Assembly: GCA_034620365.1 (NCBI GenBank)
Contig: JAQGEQ010000023.1
Span: forward strand, 1-64,000
DNA: 64,000 nucleotides
Direction: 5' to 3'
Origin: Pegea sp. RAD2-039
Taxonomy: Eukaryota > Chordata > Thaliacea > Salpida > Salpidae
How positions within the stretch are numbered: position 1 is the first letter of the stretch; every line of letters starts with the position of its first letter. Under the pieces are notes generated by a model. The model was not told the origin of the DNA and searched no databases. It saw only the letters and a list, made by a program, of their open reading frames with translations. The translations under genes and the position numbers were made by a program. Shown here piece by piece: positions 1-10,232 of the stretch.

Positions 1-2013
1 CTTTCTTTCCTAGATTCAAACTTCTTTCTTTCCTAGATTCAAACTTCTTCTTCCTTAGATTCAAACTTCTTCTTTCCTAGATTCAAGCTTCTTTTTTTCC
101 TAGATTCAAACTTCTTCTTTCCTAGATTCAAGCTTCTTTTTTTCTTAGATTCAAACTTCTTTCTTTCCTAGATTCAATCTTCTTTCTTTCCTAGATTCAA
201 ACTTCTTCTTCCTTAGAATCAAACTTCTTCTTTCCTAGATTCAAACTTCTTCTTTCCTAGATTCAAACTTCTTTCTTTCCTAGATTCAAATTTCTTCTTT
301 CCTAGATTCAAACTTCTTCTTTCATAGATTCAAACTTCTTTCTTTCCTAGATTCAAACTTCTTTCTTTCCTAGATTCAAATTTTTTCTTTCCTAGATTCA
401 AACTTCTTCTTTCCTAGATTGAAACTTCTTCATTCCTAGATTCAAATTTCGTTCATTCCTAGATTCAAACTTCTTTCTTTCCTAGATTCAAACTTCGTTC
501 ATTCCTAGATTCAAACTTCTTTCTTTCCTAGATTCAAACTTCTTTCTTTCCTAGATTCAAACTTCTTCTTTCCAAGATTCAAACTTCTTTCTTTCCTAGA
601 TTCAAACTTCTTCTTTCCTAGATTCAAACTTCGTTCATTCCTAGATTCAAACTTCTTTCTTTCCTAGATTCAAACTTCTTTCTTTCCTAGATTTAAACTT
701 CTTCTTTCCAAGATTGAAACTTCTTTCTTTCCTAGATTCAAACTTCTTCTTTCCTAGATTCAAACTTCTTTCTTTCCTAGATTCAATCTTCTTTCTTTCC
801 TAGATTCAATCTTCTTTCTTTCCTGGATTCAAACTTTTTCTTTCCTAGATTCAAATTTCTTCTTTCCTATATTCAAACTCCTTTCTTTCCTAGATTCAAA
901 CTTCTTCTTCCTTAGATTCAAACTTCTTCTTTCCTAGATTCAAACTTCTTTTTTTCCTAGATTCAAACTTCTTCTTTCCTAGATTCAAACTTCTTTCTTT
1001 CCTAGATTCAAACTTCTTCTTTCCTAGATTCAATCTTCTTTCTTTCCTAGATTCAAACTTCTTCTTCTTTCTTAGATTCAAACTTTTTCTTTCCTAGATT
1101 CAAACTTCTTCTTTCCTAGATTCAAACTTCTTTCTTCCTAGATTCAAACTTCTTCTTTCCTAGATTCAAACTTCTTTCTTTCCTAGATTCAAACTTCTTT
1201 CTTTCCTTAGATTCAAACTTCTTCTTTCCTAGATTCAAACTTCTTTCTTCCTTAGATTCAAACTTCTTCTTTCCTAGATTCAAACTTCTTTCTTTCCTAG
1301 ATTCAAACTTCTTCTTTCCTAGATTCAAACTTCTTTCTTTCCTGGATTCAGATTCAAACTTCTTCTTTCCAAGATTCAAACTTCTTCTTTCCTAGATTCA
1401 AACTTCTTCTTCCTAGATTCAAACTTCTTCTTCCTAGATTCAAACTTCTTTCTTTCCTAGATTCAAACTTCTTCTTTCCTAGATTCAAACTTCTTTCTTT
1501 CCTAGATTCAAACTTCTTCTTTCCTAGATTCAAACTTCTTTCTTTCCTAGATTCAAACTTCTTCTTTCCTAGATTCAAACTTCTTCTTCCTAAAACTTCT
1601 TCTTTCCTAGATTCAAACTTCTTTCTTTCCTAGATTCAAACTTCTTCTTTCCTAGATTCAAACTTCTTCTTTCCTAGATTCAAACTTCTTTCTTTCCTAG
1701 ATTCAAACTTCTTTCTTTCCTAGATTCAAACTTCTTCTTTCCTAGATTCAAACTTCTTTCTTTCCTAGATTCAAACTTCTTCTTTCCTAGATTCAAACTT
1801 CTTTCTTTCCTAGATTCAAAGATTCAATCTTCTTTCTTTCCTGGATTCAAACTTTTTCTTTCCTAGATTCAAATTTCTTCTTTCCTAGATTGAAACTTCT
1901 TCCTTTCCAAGATTCAAACTTCTTTCTTTCTTAGATTCAAACTTCTTTCTTTCCTAGATTCAAACTTCTTCTTTCCTAGATTCAAACTTCTTTCTTTGTT
2001 AGATTCAAATTTC
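1..2013. repeat. 22/23-bp minisatellite array
   Basis: About 90 head-to-tail copies of a 22- or 23-nt unit with core CTAGATTCAAACTTCTTTC, the length alternating by one T or C in the pyrimidine tract. Single-base variants (TTAGATTC, AAGATTC, TTCGTTCATTCC) are scattered through it. The minus strand stays open across many units and reads as low-complexity NLGKKKFESRKERS-like peptide, but this follows from the periodicity and is not taken as a gene. The array runs off the left edge, so its full length is unknown. Its right end abuts an inverted-repeat arm at 2030-2181. Confidence 0.97.
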
Positions 2014-2029
2014 TGTTTTGCCATTTTTT

Positions 2030-2181
2030 AATCTTCTTGTCTAACTTTTCTGAATTTCATTTTTATCATAGATGAAGCAAATGTGAAATTAAATTGAAGA
2101 AAATTTTTAGCAGTTTTCTTTATTCACTTTTTCCTTCAATTTGTCAATTCTAACCAATTAATCCAAATTAAATGAAAATTC
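2030..2181 (+). repeat. Left arm of ~150-bp inverted repeat
   Basis: This stretch is the near-perfect reverse complement of 9661-9812, with roughly five or six mismatches in ~148 nt. Shared landmarks are TCATAGATGAAGCAAATGTG near 2065 and CACTTTTTCCTTCAATTTGT near 2125. Similarity stops on the inner side near 2180. It is either a terminal repeat of a 7.8-kb element or one of two copies of a dispersed repeat; no transposase is visible between the arms. Confidence 0.9.
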
Positions 2182-2493
2182 TAAATCAAAAATCTTTGAA
2201 CACAACTGATGTAGAAATATTTATAGAAATTTATTGATCTAAAATTTTATTTCAAAATCCTATATTTATAACTCATTAATTTCAAAAAATTCTCATTTAT
2301 TTCATCTCATATTTGATAAATGCTTCTCGAAGCACGTGACCTTTGGGTCGGTTGCCACAGAAACGTTCAAGAAACAAACAGTGAAAGCGGTTTGAGCGCA
2401 TGCAAATGAGATGAGAGAGCAACATCCGATGATTTTCAACTTCATCGTCTTCCAATAAATAAAAGAACAAAAAACAAAACGACGATGACGTCA

Positions 2494-5151
2494 TCAGTGC
2501 TGAGTCGCGAGGTTGGGGCTGAAAGGGAACTTCTTGCGTTTGCCTTTTGACCTTAACATTGATGGCTGTAAAATAACATAAAATTGAAGCAATTGTGCGC
2601 GGTGATGACGTCACAACTAACCCGATAGGGTGATAAGCTGATGACAAGTGTACCAGGTGGTTGGGTCCAGGGTTCACCATCAATTTGAACTGCCACTTCA
2701 GACTTAAGGACCAACTTGATGTATTGGCCCTGTGCAATTCGAGTTGCTGATCGAAGTCCGCTGTAAATCTGACTCTAAAGTAACAGATTGTGGGTCAGGA
2801 AGATTTTGGCCGACGAGGGTTTGTGGTACCATATGAGGGACTCCCCCGACACCGATCACTTCGAGAAGTCCATCACCGATGGAAGGCGGTTGGAATCGAC
2901 GACTGGTCGCTGATCCCCAAGGTTTGGTACCTGCTGCCCAACTATACGAAGAAAGTGGTTAAAAGAGTACCAGAAGTGGGCTAGAAGTGGACCAACCTGC
3001 TAATGTTGAGAAAGATAAGACCTTTAATGGACGGCAGTTCGATTGCTTCATGGTCGACCTCTAATTGGACGATTTGATTCAAATTAGTTGACTTTGACGT
3101 CATCTTTTTTACTCCGGCTTTGAAGTAAAGCGCTTTGTTACGTAATCGACTCGTGCATCGCTCAGGATTGTGTTCACGTGACAAATGAAACGCGAGAGAC
3201 AACTCTGCGTCAATTCCGATTCCCAAATAATTGTTCATCGTGTGCACTTTTACAGTTTCCTGCATTTGATGACGTCACACTTCCGATGACGTCATCGTGT
3301 TGTCTACTGACTTTGTGAAATGATGAAGTAGGTACTGATGACGTGGCCGGTTGATTGAGATTGATAACGTCATTGGTGGTGACATCATCATCAAAAGGAC
3401 GAACTTTTGACGTTTGGACGCTTTGAATAATGCTCGGTGGTGACGTCATCACTGAGGTCGCTTGTGAGTCACGTGAGTCGCGCAGGGTAGGGGGTGATGA
3501 TGATGACGTCATCTGATTCGAGTCGATGATGATGTTCCATCGATCCATTTCACATCGTTCGGCATCAGCAACCTACATCCATGATGACGTCATCAACTAG
3601 TAATGACGTCACGAAAGTGATACCTGAGCGAGAAGGGACGCAACGTTTTCACCACTCCAGCCAGGACCAAAGCCGAGGACGCGGGCCAAGTCGTTGCCAG
3701 TGCCAACGGGCAGCAGAGCAATGTTGGGTCGAGGACATTTGAGGTGGTCCTGAAGGAGTTCGAGATGGGATAAAACCCAACCAACTGTCCCATCTCCTCC
3801 ACATATCAGGACGCGAAATCGGGTCACTTTACGGAAGGCAAACAAACTATTGATAGATAATGACGTCATCATGTGATGAAGATCAGGTGATGACGTCACA
3901 AACCCTGGAAGCGCGCCCCCTTCTTCAAGAAGAAAGATCTGATGAGGATTAAGATGATGTTGGAGGAGTTGTTGGAGTTGGAGTCCTTGTCGCTCCCCAC
4001 TTCGCGCGTTGATGAACACCAGCAAAGGGTTTCGTTGATCGCTCGGCTGAACACGAGATGAGGTCACAAACGCGATATGATGATGTCAGTAGTGACGTAC
4101 TAGTGAGATAAAAGGAAGAAGAAGAAGATGGGGAGGCTGAAGATGAGGATAGAAAGGAGTGTTTGAGAAGATTCGAAGAGCAGATGACATCGCGGTTCCA
4201 CTTCGAAACGTCGCGAACATGCAACCTTCGAATCAAATCAACTTTCTGCTTGTTTACAATGGCCCAAAACATACCTGCGTCACTAAACACGGGACCCACG
4301 ATTGCCTTGTCAGCTGCAAACAAAACGTCATCAGCGAGTGACGTCATCAGCGAGTGACGTCACACTCACCTGCAGCGGGTATACATCGGTGAGCGTAATC
4401 CAAATACGCGTCTTCGGGAAGGTTAGTGGGCAAACCGGAAACGGATAAAACCAGTTCCTTCTGTTTAGGCAGATTTCGTCGAATAGCGGCCTGCCGCCCT
4501 GTAGTCGACTCGATGACGTCACAGCTACTCAAAACCATGGCAACTTACAATTTTTGGTGGCAGTTAAGTTACAAGATTCGTTGTTCATCGAAACGACGTC
4601 GTCTGAAAAAAATATATTTAATCGTTCTTCTCCATGGCAACAACGACGTCGCGAATTTAATTCGAGAATTTTCGTATTTTTTGAACAAATTTCTCATCAA
4701 TTTCATCATTTATTCATCACTAAGTTATCACTAAGCTATTTATAGCTCTCACTCGCGCCGCTTTTTGATTGCTAAGCTTGATTACGTCATCATCACCTGT
4801 GTAATTTTCCGACCCACAAAAACGTTTTAACTTTTAGGGAATTTCAAAGATTAGAAAAAAGTGACTTGGTGACGTCAACGCTTAATCTTATGTAAATAAA
4901 TTATTTTTATCTCTAATCTAGTGAACACGTGAATCATTGAAAACCGCGACGCAAACGCGACAACGTCATCGCCAACCTTCAAGTCCTTGTTGACGTAAAC
5001 TGACGAAGCTATCTTTTCGGATCGGCAGTGAAACACAAGAATACGGGAGATAGAGATCAGAAGACTCCGTCAAATTATGAACTGCTTCCGATGTATTGCC
5101 GCCATGTTGTTGTTTTTGTTGTTGAGATGGATGATCCTGCAGAATTTTCAC
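2494..5151 (-). CDS. DGKQ: Diacylglycerol kinase, theta type (multi-exon, 5' end unresolved)
   Basis: Phosphorylates diacylglycerol to phosphatidic acid at membranes. Reading the minus strand from 4538 down: an exon with LVLSVSGLPTNLPEDAYLDY resembles the segment before the catalytic domain of vertebrate DGK theta. The catalytic domain at 4060-3610 has PLLVFINARSG, then FRVLICGGDGTVGWVLS and PVGTGNDLARVLGFG. The accessory domain has NNYLGIGIDAELSLAFH (3245-3190), ELPSIKGLIFLNI (3035-2998), DGLLEVIGVGGVPHM (about 2870) and AVQIDGEPWTQPPGTLVIS (2700-2640). A 56-nt intron precedes the last exon, which ends in a TGA at 2496-2494. An open exon at 5151-4966 may be upstream, but it lacks an ATG. The C1 zinc fingers expected at the N-terminus of this class are not seen. 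Identity is strong; the 5' exon structure is weak. Confidence 0.85.
4314..4369 (-). repeat. 56-nt DGK intron made of TGACGTCA repeat units
   Basis: On the minus strand this is a complete GT-AG intron (donor GTGAGTGTGACG, acceptor TTTGTTTGCAG). Most of it is three near-identical 16-nt units TGACGTCACTCGCTGA, the last truncated. It shows the TGACGTCA palindrome expanding tandemly inside a short intron, a small version of the 29-bp array in the KIAA2013 intron. Confidence 0.75.
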
Positions 5152-5213
5152 GATTAATCGACAAATCGCTTTGAAGCGGAGAAAATATTTTATAGAAATT
5201 AATTATCGTTGCT

Positions 5214-5723
5214 ATGACAATAAATCAAAATGTCAACACAACTCCATGGTTCGATTTATCATGCAATGATGACGTCATATCGACAATCAACAGCGCCACC
5301 AATCGACACTTTGTAGCAAGATTTATGAATGAAAGTTTGCTGAGTAATTTTCGTCAAGCATGTCGATGTGGTATGACGTCAGATGACGTCAGATTTACAA
5401 TCAAGCTTTACGTCACAATGATCAATTACGTCAAGTTACAGCTTCGTAAGTTTCTAAAAGCTGCTTTGAGCAATTCTAAGAATTATAAAACCACATTAGA
5501 CAAACTTTGGAAACAGTTTGTATCTGGTTTTAGTGATGGGAAGTTACGTGTGTTTCGATATGTAAATGAGAACGCATTCAGTTGTCACACAAGATGTAAA
5601 ATACAAAGCATTTATCAGGAAATATCTCAGCTTATACAACAAATTGATGTTTTGATCATTGTGGAAATAAATTTAATTCGATTTTTTGCAATTAGTTTAA
5701 TAAAAACAATTCTAAATGTATAA
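5214..5723 (+). CDS. Hypothetical 169-residue protein or exon
   Basis: An ATG-started open frame of 169 codons, long for this AT content, that I do not recognise. It starts 63 nt from the upstream edge of the DGK gene and runs in the opposite direction. No signal peptide or zinc finger is visible. There are five cysteines, including CRC and SCHTRC spacings, several Asn-X-Ser/Thr sites and amphipathic helix-like stretches, with a hydrophobic C-terminal ~25 residues (IIVEINLIRFFAISLI). Two TGACGTCA palindromes fall inside the frame near 5375-5390. It could be a lineage-specific gene, one exon of a larger gene, or a chance frame. Confidence 0.4.
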   Translation: MTINQNVNTTPWFDLSCNDDVISTINSATNRHFVARFMNESLLSNFRQACRCGMTSDDVRFTIKLYVTMINYVKLQLRKFLKAALSNSKNYKTTLDKLWKQFVSGFSDGKLRVFRYVNENAFSCHTRCKIQSIYQEISQLIQQIDVLIIVEINLIRFFAISLIKTILNV

Positions 5724-6895
5724 ATTATAAAATAGAACTAATTGATACTTACACATACATAGAAACAACAACAACAACAACCTAAAGTTCTTCTTAATAA
5801 AGCTTTTGTTCTTTTCATCTCTTATACAAGATTTTAGCTCACATTAGATAAATTCTGGCAGAAAATCAAATTAAATTAACATCTGTTCATAAAACTCAAA
5901 TATTCCTTCCTCTATCTGTTGCTAAAACCAAAAAAAGACAGTTTTTGAACAAAAAATAAATTCTATTAACTGACAACTAAAAACTAATTTACAAATAAAA
6001 GGAATAAAATTAATTTCAATTGCTTTTATAATTTTTTGCTAGCTGCAGCTAGAAAAAGTTGATAATTGTTATTACATAAAATAATATTTATCTGCAAAAT
6101 TTATTTGTTTTCATATATTGGAAATAGTTAAGAATTATTTACAAAATCTACAAGTTTTACTTCTCCATAAAATAATTCCATAAAATTTTAATATTGAAAT
6201 TAAAACTTTCATAAAGTAATTCAAATCAAAAAAGTTTGAAATTTTCTATTTTATATAAAATGAAAGTAAAAGCTGAGAGCTATCTATTCGAAAATCTATA
6301 AAATGGTAAGTCCATTAAATAGAAAAATATTATGTGAATATCATAACAAAAAATAACATTTCAAACTTTAGACTGATAAAAATCTGATCGATTTCATAAA
6401 CAATCATTGAAAATAACCTTTTAAAAATTTATGGAAAAGTTAAAAACTGAAATAATCTTTAGACTTCTTGTTCTTTCACTGAAACAGTTCTACAAATGAG
6501 TTATTAATGAAGCAGACAAATATGAACTTAGTAAAAAGAAGTTTAAAGAAAGAAGAATAAAATTTTGAACAACTTCAGCATGCCCAGAAACAGGACAACT
6601 ATTAAATGATTTCAAAGTTTTGCAAATTGTAAAAAATCACAAATTCAAACAGTTTAAATATTATTTGAAGCTGGATTACCTGGTATGATGACGTCATCAC
6701 CTAACAACTAGTTGCTTTCGTGATAAAAGAATCTCAAATAATCTGATATTTTTATTGCAACCAAAAATACAAAGATTTAAGTGATGCGATGACGTCACAA
6801 ATGTTACATCATGTGACTCATCTGCTTAGAGATGAGGTTCTGCTTGTCACGCTTCAGTAACTTCGCCGTTTAACATTTAACAATGTTAAACTCAC
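5724..6895. other. AT-rich DNA without a supported gene
   Basis: No protein-like frame on either strand. It holds a CAA microsatellite at about 5763-5780 and two TGACGTCA palindromes near 6692 and 6790, close to the orphan exon that follows. The minus-strand copy of 6820-6860 could be a second small exon for that gene (see 6896-6985). Confidence 0.6.
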
Positions 6896-6985
6896 CTCAT
6901 AGAGAAATGCCGGAAGTTGAGAGGCCGGTGCAGCTTGCTGATTAAGGCGCCTTAACGTTAGGTGACCGTTGTCTGCTTCCAACAT
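6896..6985 (-). CDS. Orphan 30-codon exon with perfect donor
   Basis: A GC-richer island in a strongly AT-rich stretch. On the minus strand an ATG at 6985 opens exactly 30 codons (beginning MLEADNGHLTLRRLNQQ, ending LPAFLYE), followed directly by a consensus donor GTGAGT in phase 0. A 44-nt intron ending in TTACTGAAG would join it to RDKQNLISKQMSHMM and a stop near 6805, giving a 45-residue protein. Alternatively it could be a 5' exon of the DGK gene, which lies downstream on the same strand. I do not recognise the sequence. Confidence 0.4.
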
Positions 6986-9660
6986 ATCTCAAAACATAGA
7001 TGAAAAGAAAGAAAAGTAAAAGAAAAACTAAAAGTTTGAAAAAGAGGCTAAAAAAATAAAATTGTTTATAAATAGTTATTTAAATATATCTTATAGAAGT
7101 AATTATCACCTAGATTAGTATTTGAATTAAAACAATTTATTTATCAGAATTCTATTAATAGGTATAATAATCATAAAAAAAACATAAAAAAAATTATCTC
7201 AATAAATGACTCATCTTAAAAAACTTTTAATATCTGTTTACTCATAAGAATTACATCATGAATAAAGACAAATGAAAAGATTAATTTTCCTGTGATCATG
7301 CTTTATGACATATGATTAAAAGTTCAAAATAAAGATTATTACAAATAAAATTTAAATATTTAAATTAACTTATTCGATGATAAAAAGTTTTAATTAAAAT
7401 ACAAAAATTAGAACAATGTTTTAAATACTATTAAATTTGCAATTCTGGTATAAACAATATTCCATAAATTATTTTGAAACTTTTTACGAATGGGTGTTAA
7501 AAAAATTGGAGAATAATATATTTAGAAAATATTAAAAGCCGAGTAATTACACAAGAAAATATTTGTTTGAAATCTTTTTAATGTTATCAAAAGTGATGTA
7601 TACTTTTTATAATAAATGTTTAGTTTAATATAAACTATTATTCATAGTTTAATGTAAATAAATAATGAAAATGATGACCAGCATTTATAAAATAACAACA
7701 AACTGATAAAAAATAACAAAAAAATCTATATTTTTAGAATAAGTTTAAACATAATAATTAAAGATATGAAAAATTTGGTAAAAACTTAAAGAATGAAATA
7801 ATAAAAGCTTTCTGTAACCAACTTATTAGCAGATTTAAACATCAAATTTCAGGCATCATAAGTTATCTACAAATAGTCATAACAGTGAAACTTCACATAA
7901 TAATCTACTAAAGCAAATTTTTACAATTCTGTAACATAAACAAACTTTTTTTTAATATCTTGACCAAAAATAATAATAATAAGTATAATAAATTTATTAT
8001 TAACAGTTTCTGACTTTAATATCGTTTTTATAATAAAAATTTTTTTTTTTAAATTAACAAAATACTTAGAAATTTATATTTGATTATCTGAACTTCAAGC
8101 AAATAATAATAAAATGATTAAACTTTGAAATATCTCATCAACAAACCTTGTTGTTTGTCATAACTTAACAATATTCTAATTACGTTTCTATAACCAGAAC
8201 AATTTAAAGTTCTTACAATAGTTATTTTACAACCTTAATAAACTTTTTCCAAAAGCGTGTATTGAGAAAGAACTAATGGTTACTTAGTTGATGACTTTTC
8301 TATAAAACTACAGAATTTTTTTCAACAAAGTCATTTATGTCTAACATGCTTACAAATTAATTTTGTTTTTCATGATATTTTCTTTTAATGGGGAACCACC
8401 CTTACAAAAAGATTTTTCAACCAAGAACCATTGACATAAACTTTTTTTCAAAATTACCTAAATCATGAACTGTTTATAAATATTTTGGTGGAATCACTTT
8501 AAGGTATACACAAAATCCAAATACTCAAATTACAAATTAGCTTCGTATTAATTCTAATTGTTTCATATATAGTGCGTAGTTTGAAGTTAAATCATTATTT
8601 CAGTAACAGTAGTTTACTAGAGCAGGCTAAGCTTCCGCATAAATAATTGAAAACAAAAATATTTAATCTATTTATAGATTGCAAAGATAAGGATGATATA
8701 CTTCCTGCGCTATCATTGAAATTTTAATTGCCAAGAATTTTATCAATAATTCAGATGTTAAGTTTCTGAAATGAACAAATATAGTTAAATTAATCACCGC
8801 AAACAAACTTTAATTGGTATAATTAAACTAGTAAATAAAAAAACGAACAATTTGGCTTTAAAAGTTTGTAAAAAACTTATTCAAAATAAATTTAAAGATT
8901 GTTACTCCTTTGTTTAATAATAAAAAAAATAATAAAAAAAAACGTTAAAACTGAAAATTTGTCATAAAACAAGCCATTATAGTTTCTCTTGTCATTGTAA
9001 ACAGCAACTTGTGTAAATACTAATAAATATTTGTTTACTATCAATATTTATTTTTTCTTGAAAGTTTTTTATAATAAAAACTAAACCTGCCAAACTTTGT
9101 TTTGTGAAATTTAAGAAATAAATTTATACTTTCATTGTTTAATCTGATAAAAATATAAATTATCTGAAATTATGAATAATTCTTATTTACAAAATATTAC
9201 TAAAACTGTTTTTTAATAATAAACAAAGCTTATAAAAGTAATAAATTTAAATTGAACCAACAAGCAACCTCTTCATTAAACTTCAAACCACAAATAACAA
9301 TTTCGCTTACAGTCTAAGTATAAATTATTAAAGAGAAAATTGATTTTATTGATAAAGTTTTAAACTTCATTTAAATACTAAACAAAAATGTTGAATTATT
9401 AAAAGGTTTTATTTTTGTACAATACTGAATCTAACTTTATAGAAGTCAATTGATATTTTACTTATTGACTAAATTTTATAGATAAATGATGCTAAAAAAT
9501 AAAATCATTGAATAATGAAATTATCCAATTTTTTCTGCTTCTGTTAATAAATAAGATTGCTCTACATTAAACAGTTTTTTAAACTAACAACAAATTCAAT
9601 GTTCCAAACAATCCAATATATTTCTAAAATAGACTAATGTTTGTAGAAATTTTTGGAAAA
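6986..9660. other. AT-rich intergenic DNA
   Basis: About 2.7 kb with AT-dominated composition and only short chance frames. No RNA gene, tandem array or mobile-element coding sequence was recognised. Confidence 0.7.
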
Positions 9661-9829
9661 AATTTTCATTTAATTTGGATAAATTGGTTAGAATTGACAA
9701 ATTGAAGGAAAAAGTGAATAAAGAAAACTGCTAAAAATTCTCTTCGATTTAATTTCACATTTGCTTCATCTATGATAAAAATGAAATTCAGAAAAGTTGG
9801 ACAAGAAAAGTCACATAGAAGTTTGAATC
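9661..9829 (-). repeat. Right arm of inverted repeat with one minisatellite unit
   Basis: Reverse-complement copy of 2030-2181. Just outside the shared block, 9817-9829 reads AGAAGTTTGAATC, the reverse complement of one minisatellite unit core (GATTCAAACTTCT). The spacing from the arm is similar to that on the left side, where the array begins. The right arm therefore appears to preserve the unexpanded ancestral arrangement. Confidence 0.88.
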
Positions 9830-10232
9830 GATAAATAAAAAGAAACTATAAATAAATAATAAATGTCTGTACACATCTTCACCAGCAGATGCTGATTAGT
9901 TTGTAGAAAGTATTTAAATCTAAATGAGTTTGTGATTATCATGACGATTTGTTGTATATATCAGATAATATTCAAATATTTATTCGGTTTCAAGTAAATA
10001 AAACTTCTCAAATTGAATTTCATTCACTTCGACTTTATAAACAAATTGAAGAGTGATTAAATAAATAAGATTAACTAAATGATTCGCACTCTTTGAGAGT
10101 GATTCAATCACAACAGGTTAGCAAATAGATAAATAAACTAGAAGATAAATGCTTCATAAAATAAATAGCGAGAAAGCTACATGAAAGTGACAGAGTCACA
10201 GGCTTCGTCATCAATTACGTCACAAGAGGTCT
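9830..10232. other. Spacer downstream of KIAA2013
   Basis: AT-rich with a small GC-richer patch and ACGTCA-type motifs at 10190-10240. Its right part is probably the 3' untranslated region of the minus-strand KIAA2013 gene. No coding sequence is seen. Confidence 0.5.

Noticed and set aside
896-1578. Three minus-strand frames of 61-85 codons in the minisatellite
   Set aside because: Periodic KKKFESRKERSLNLG peptide is a by-product of a 22/23-bp repeat; length changes shift the frame, and no splice or start context supports it.
2030-9829. Autonomous DNA transposon bounded by the inverted repeats
   Set aside because: No transposase-like protein was found between the arms, and no target duplication is evident. 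Kept only as an inverted repeat.
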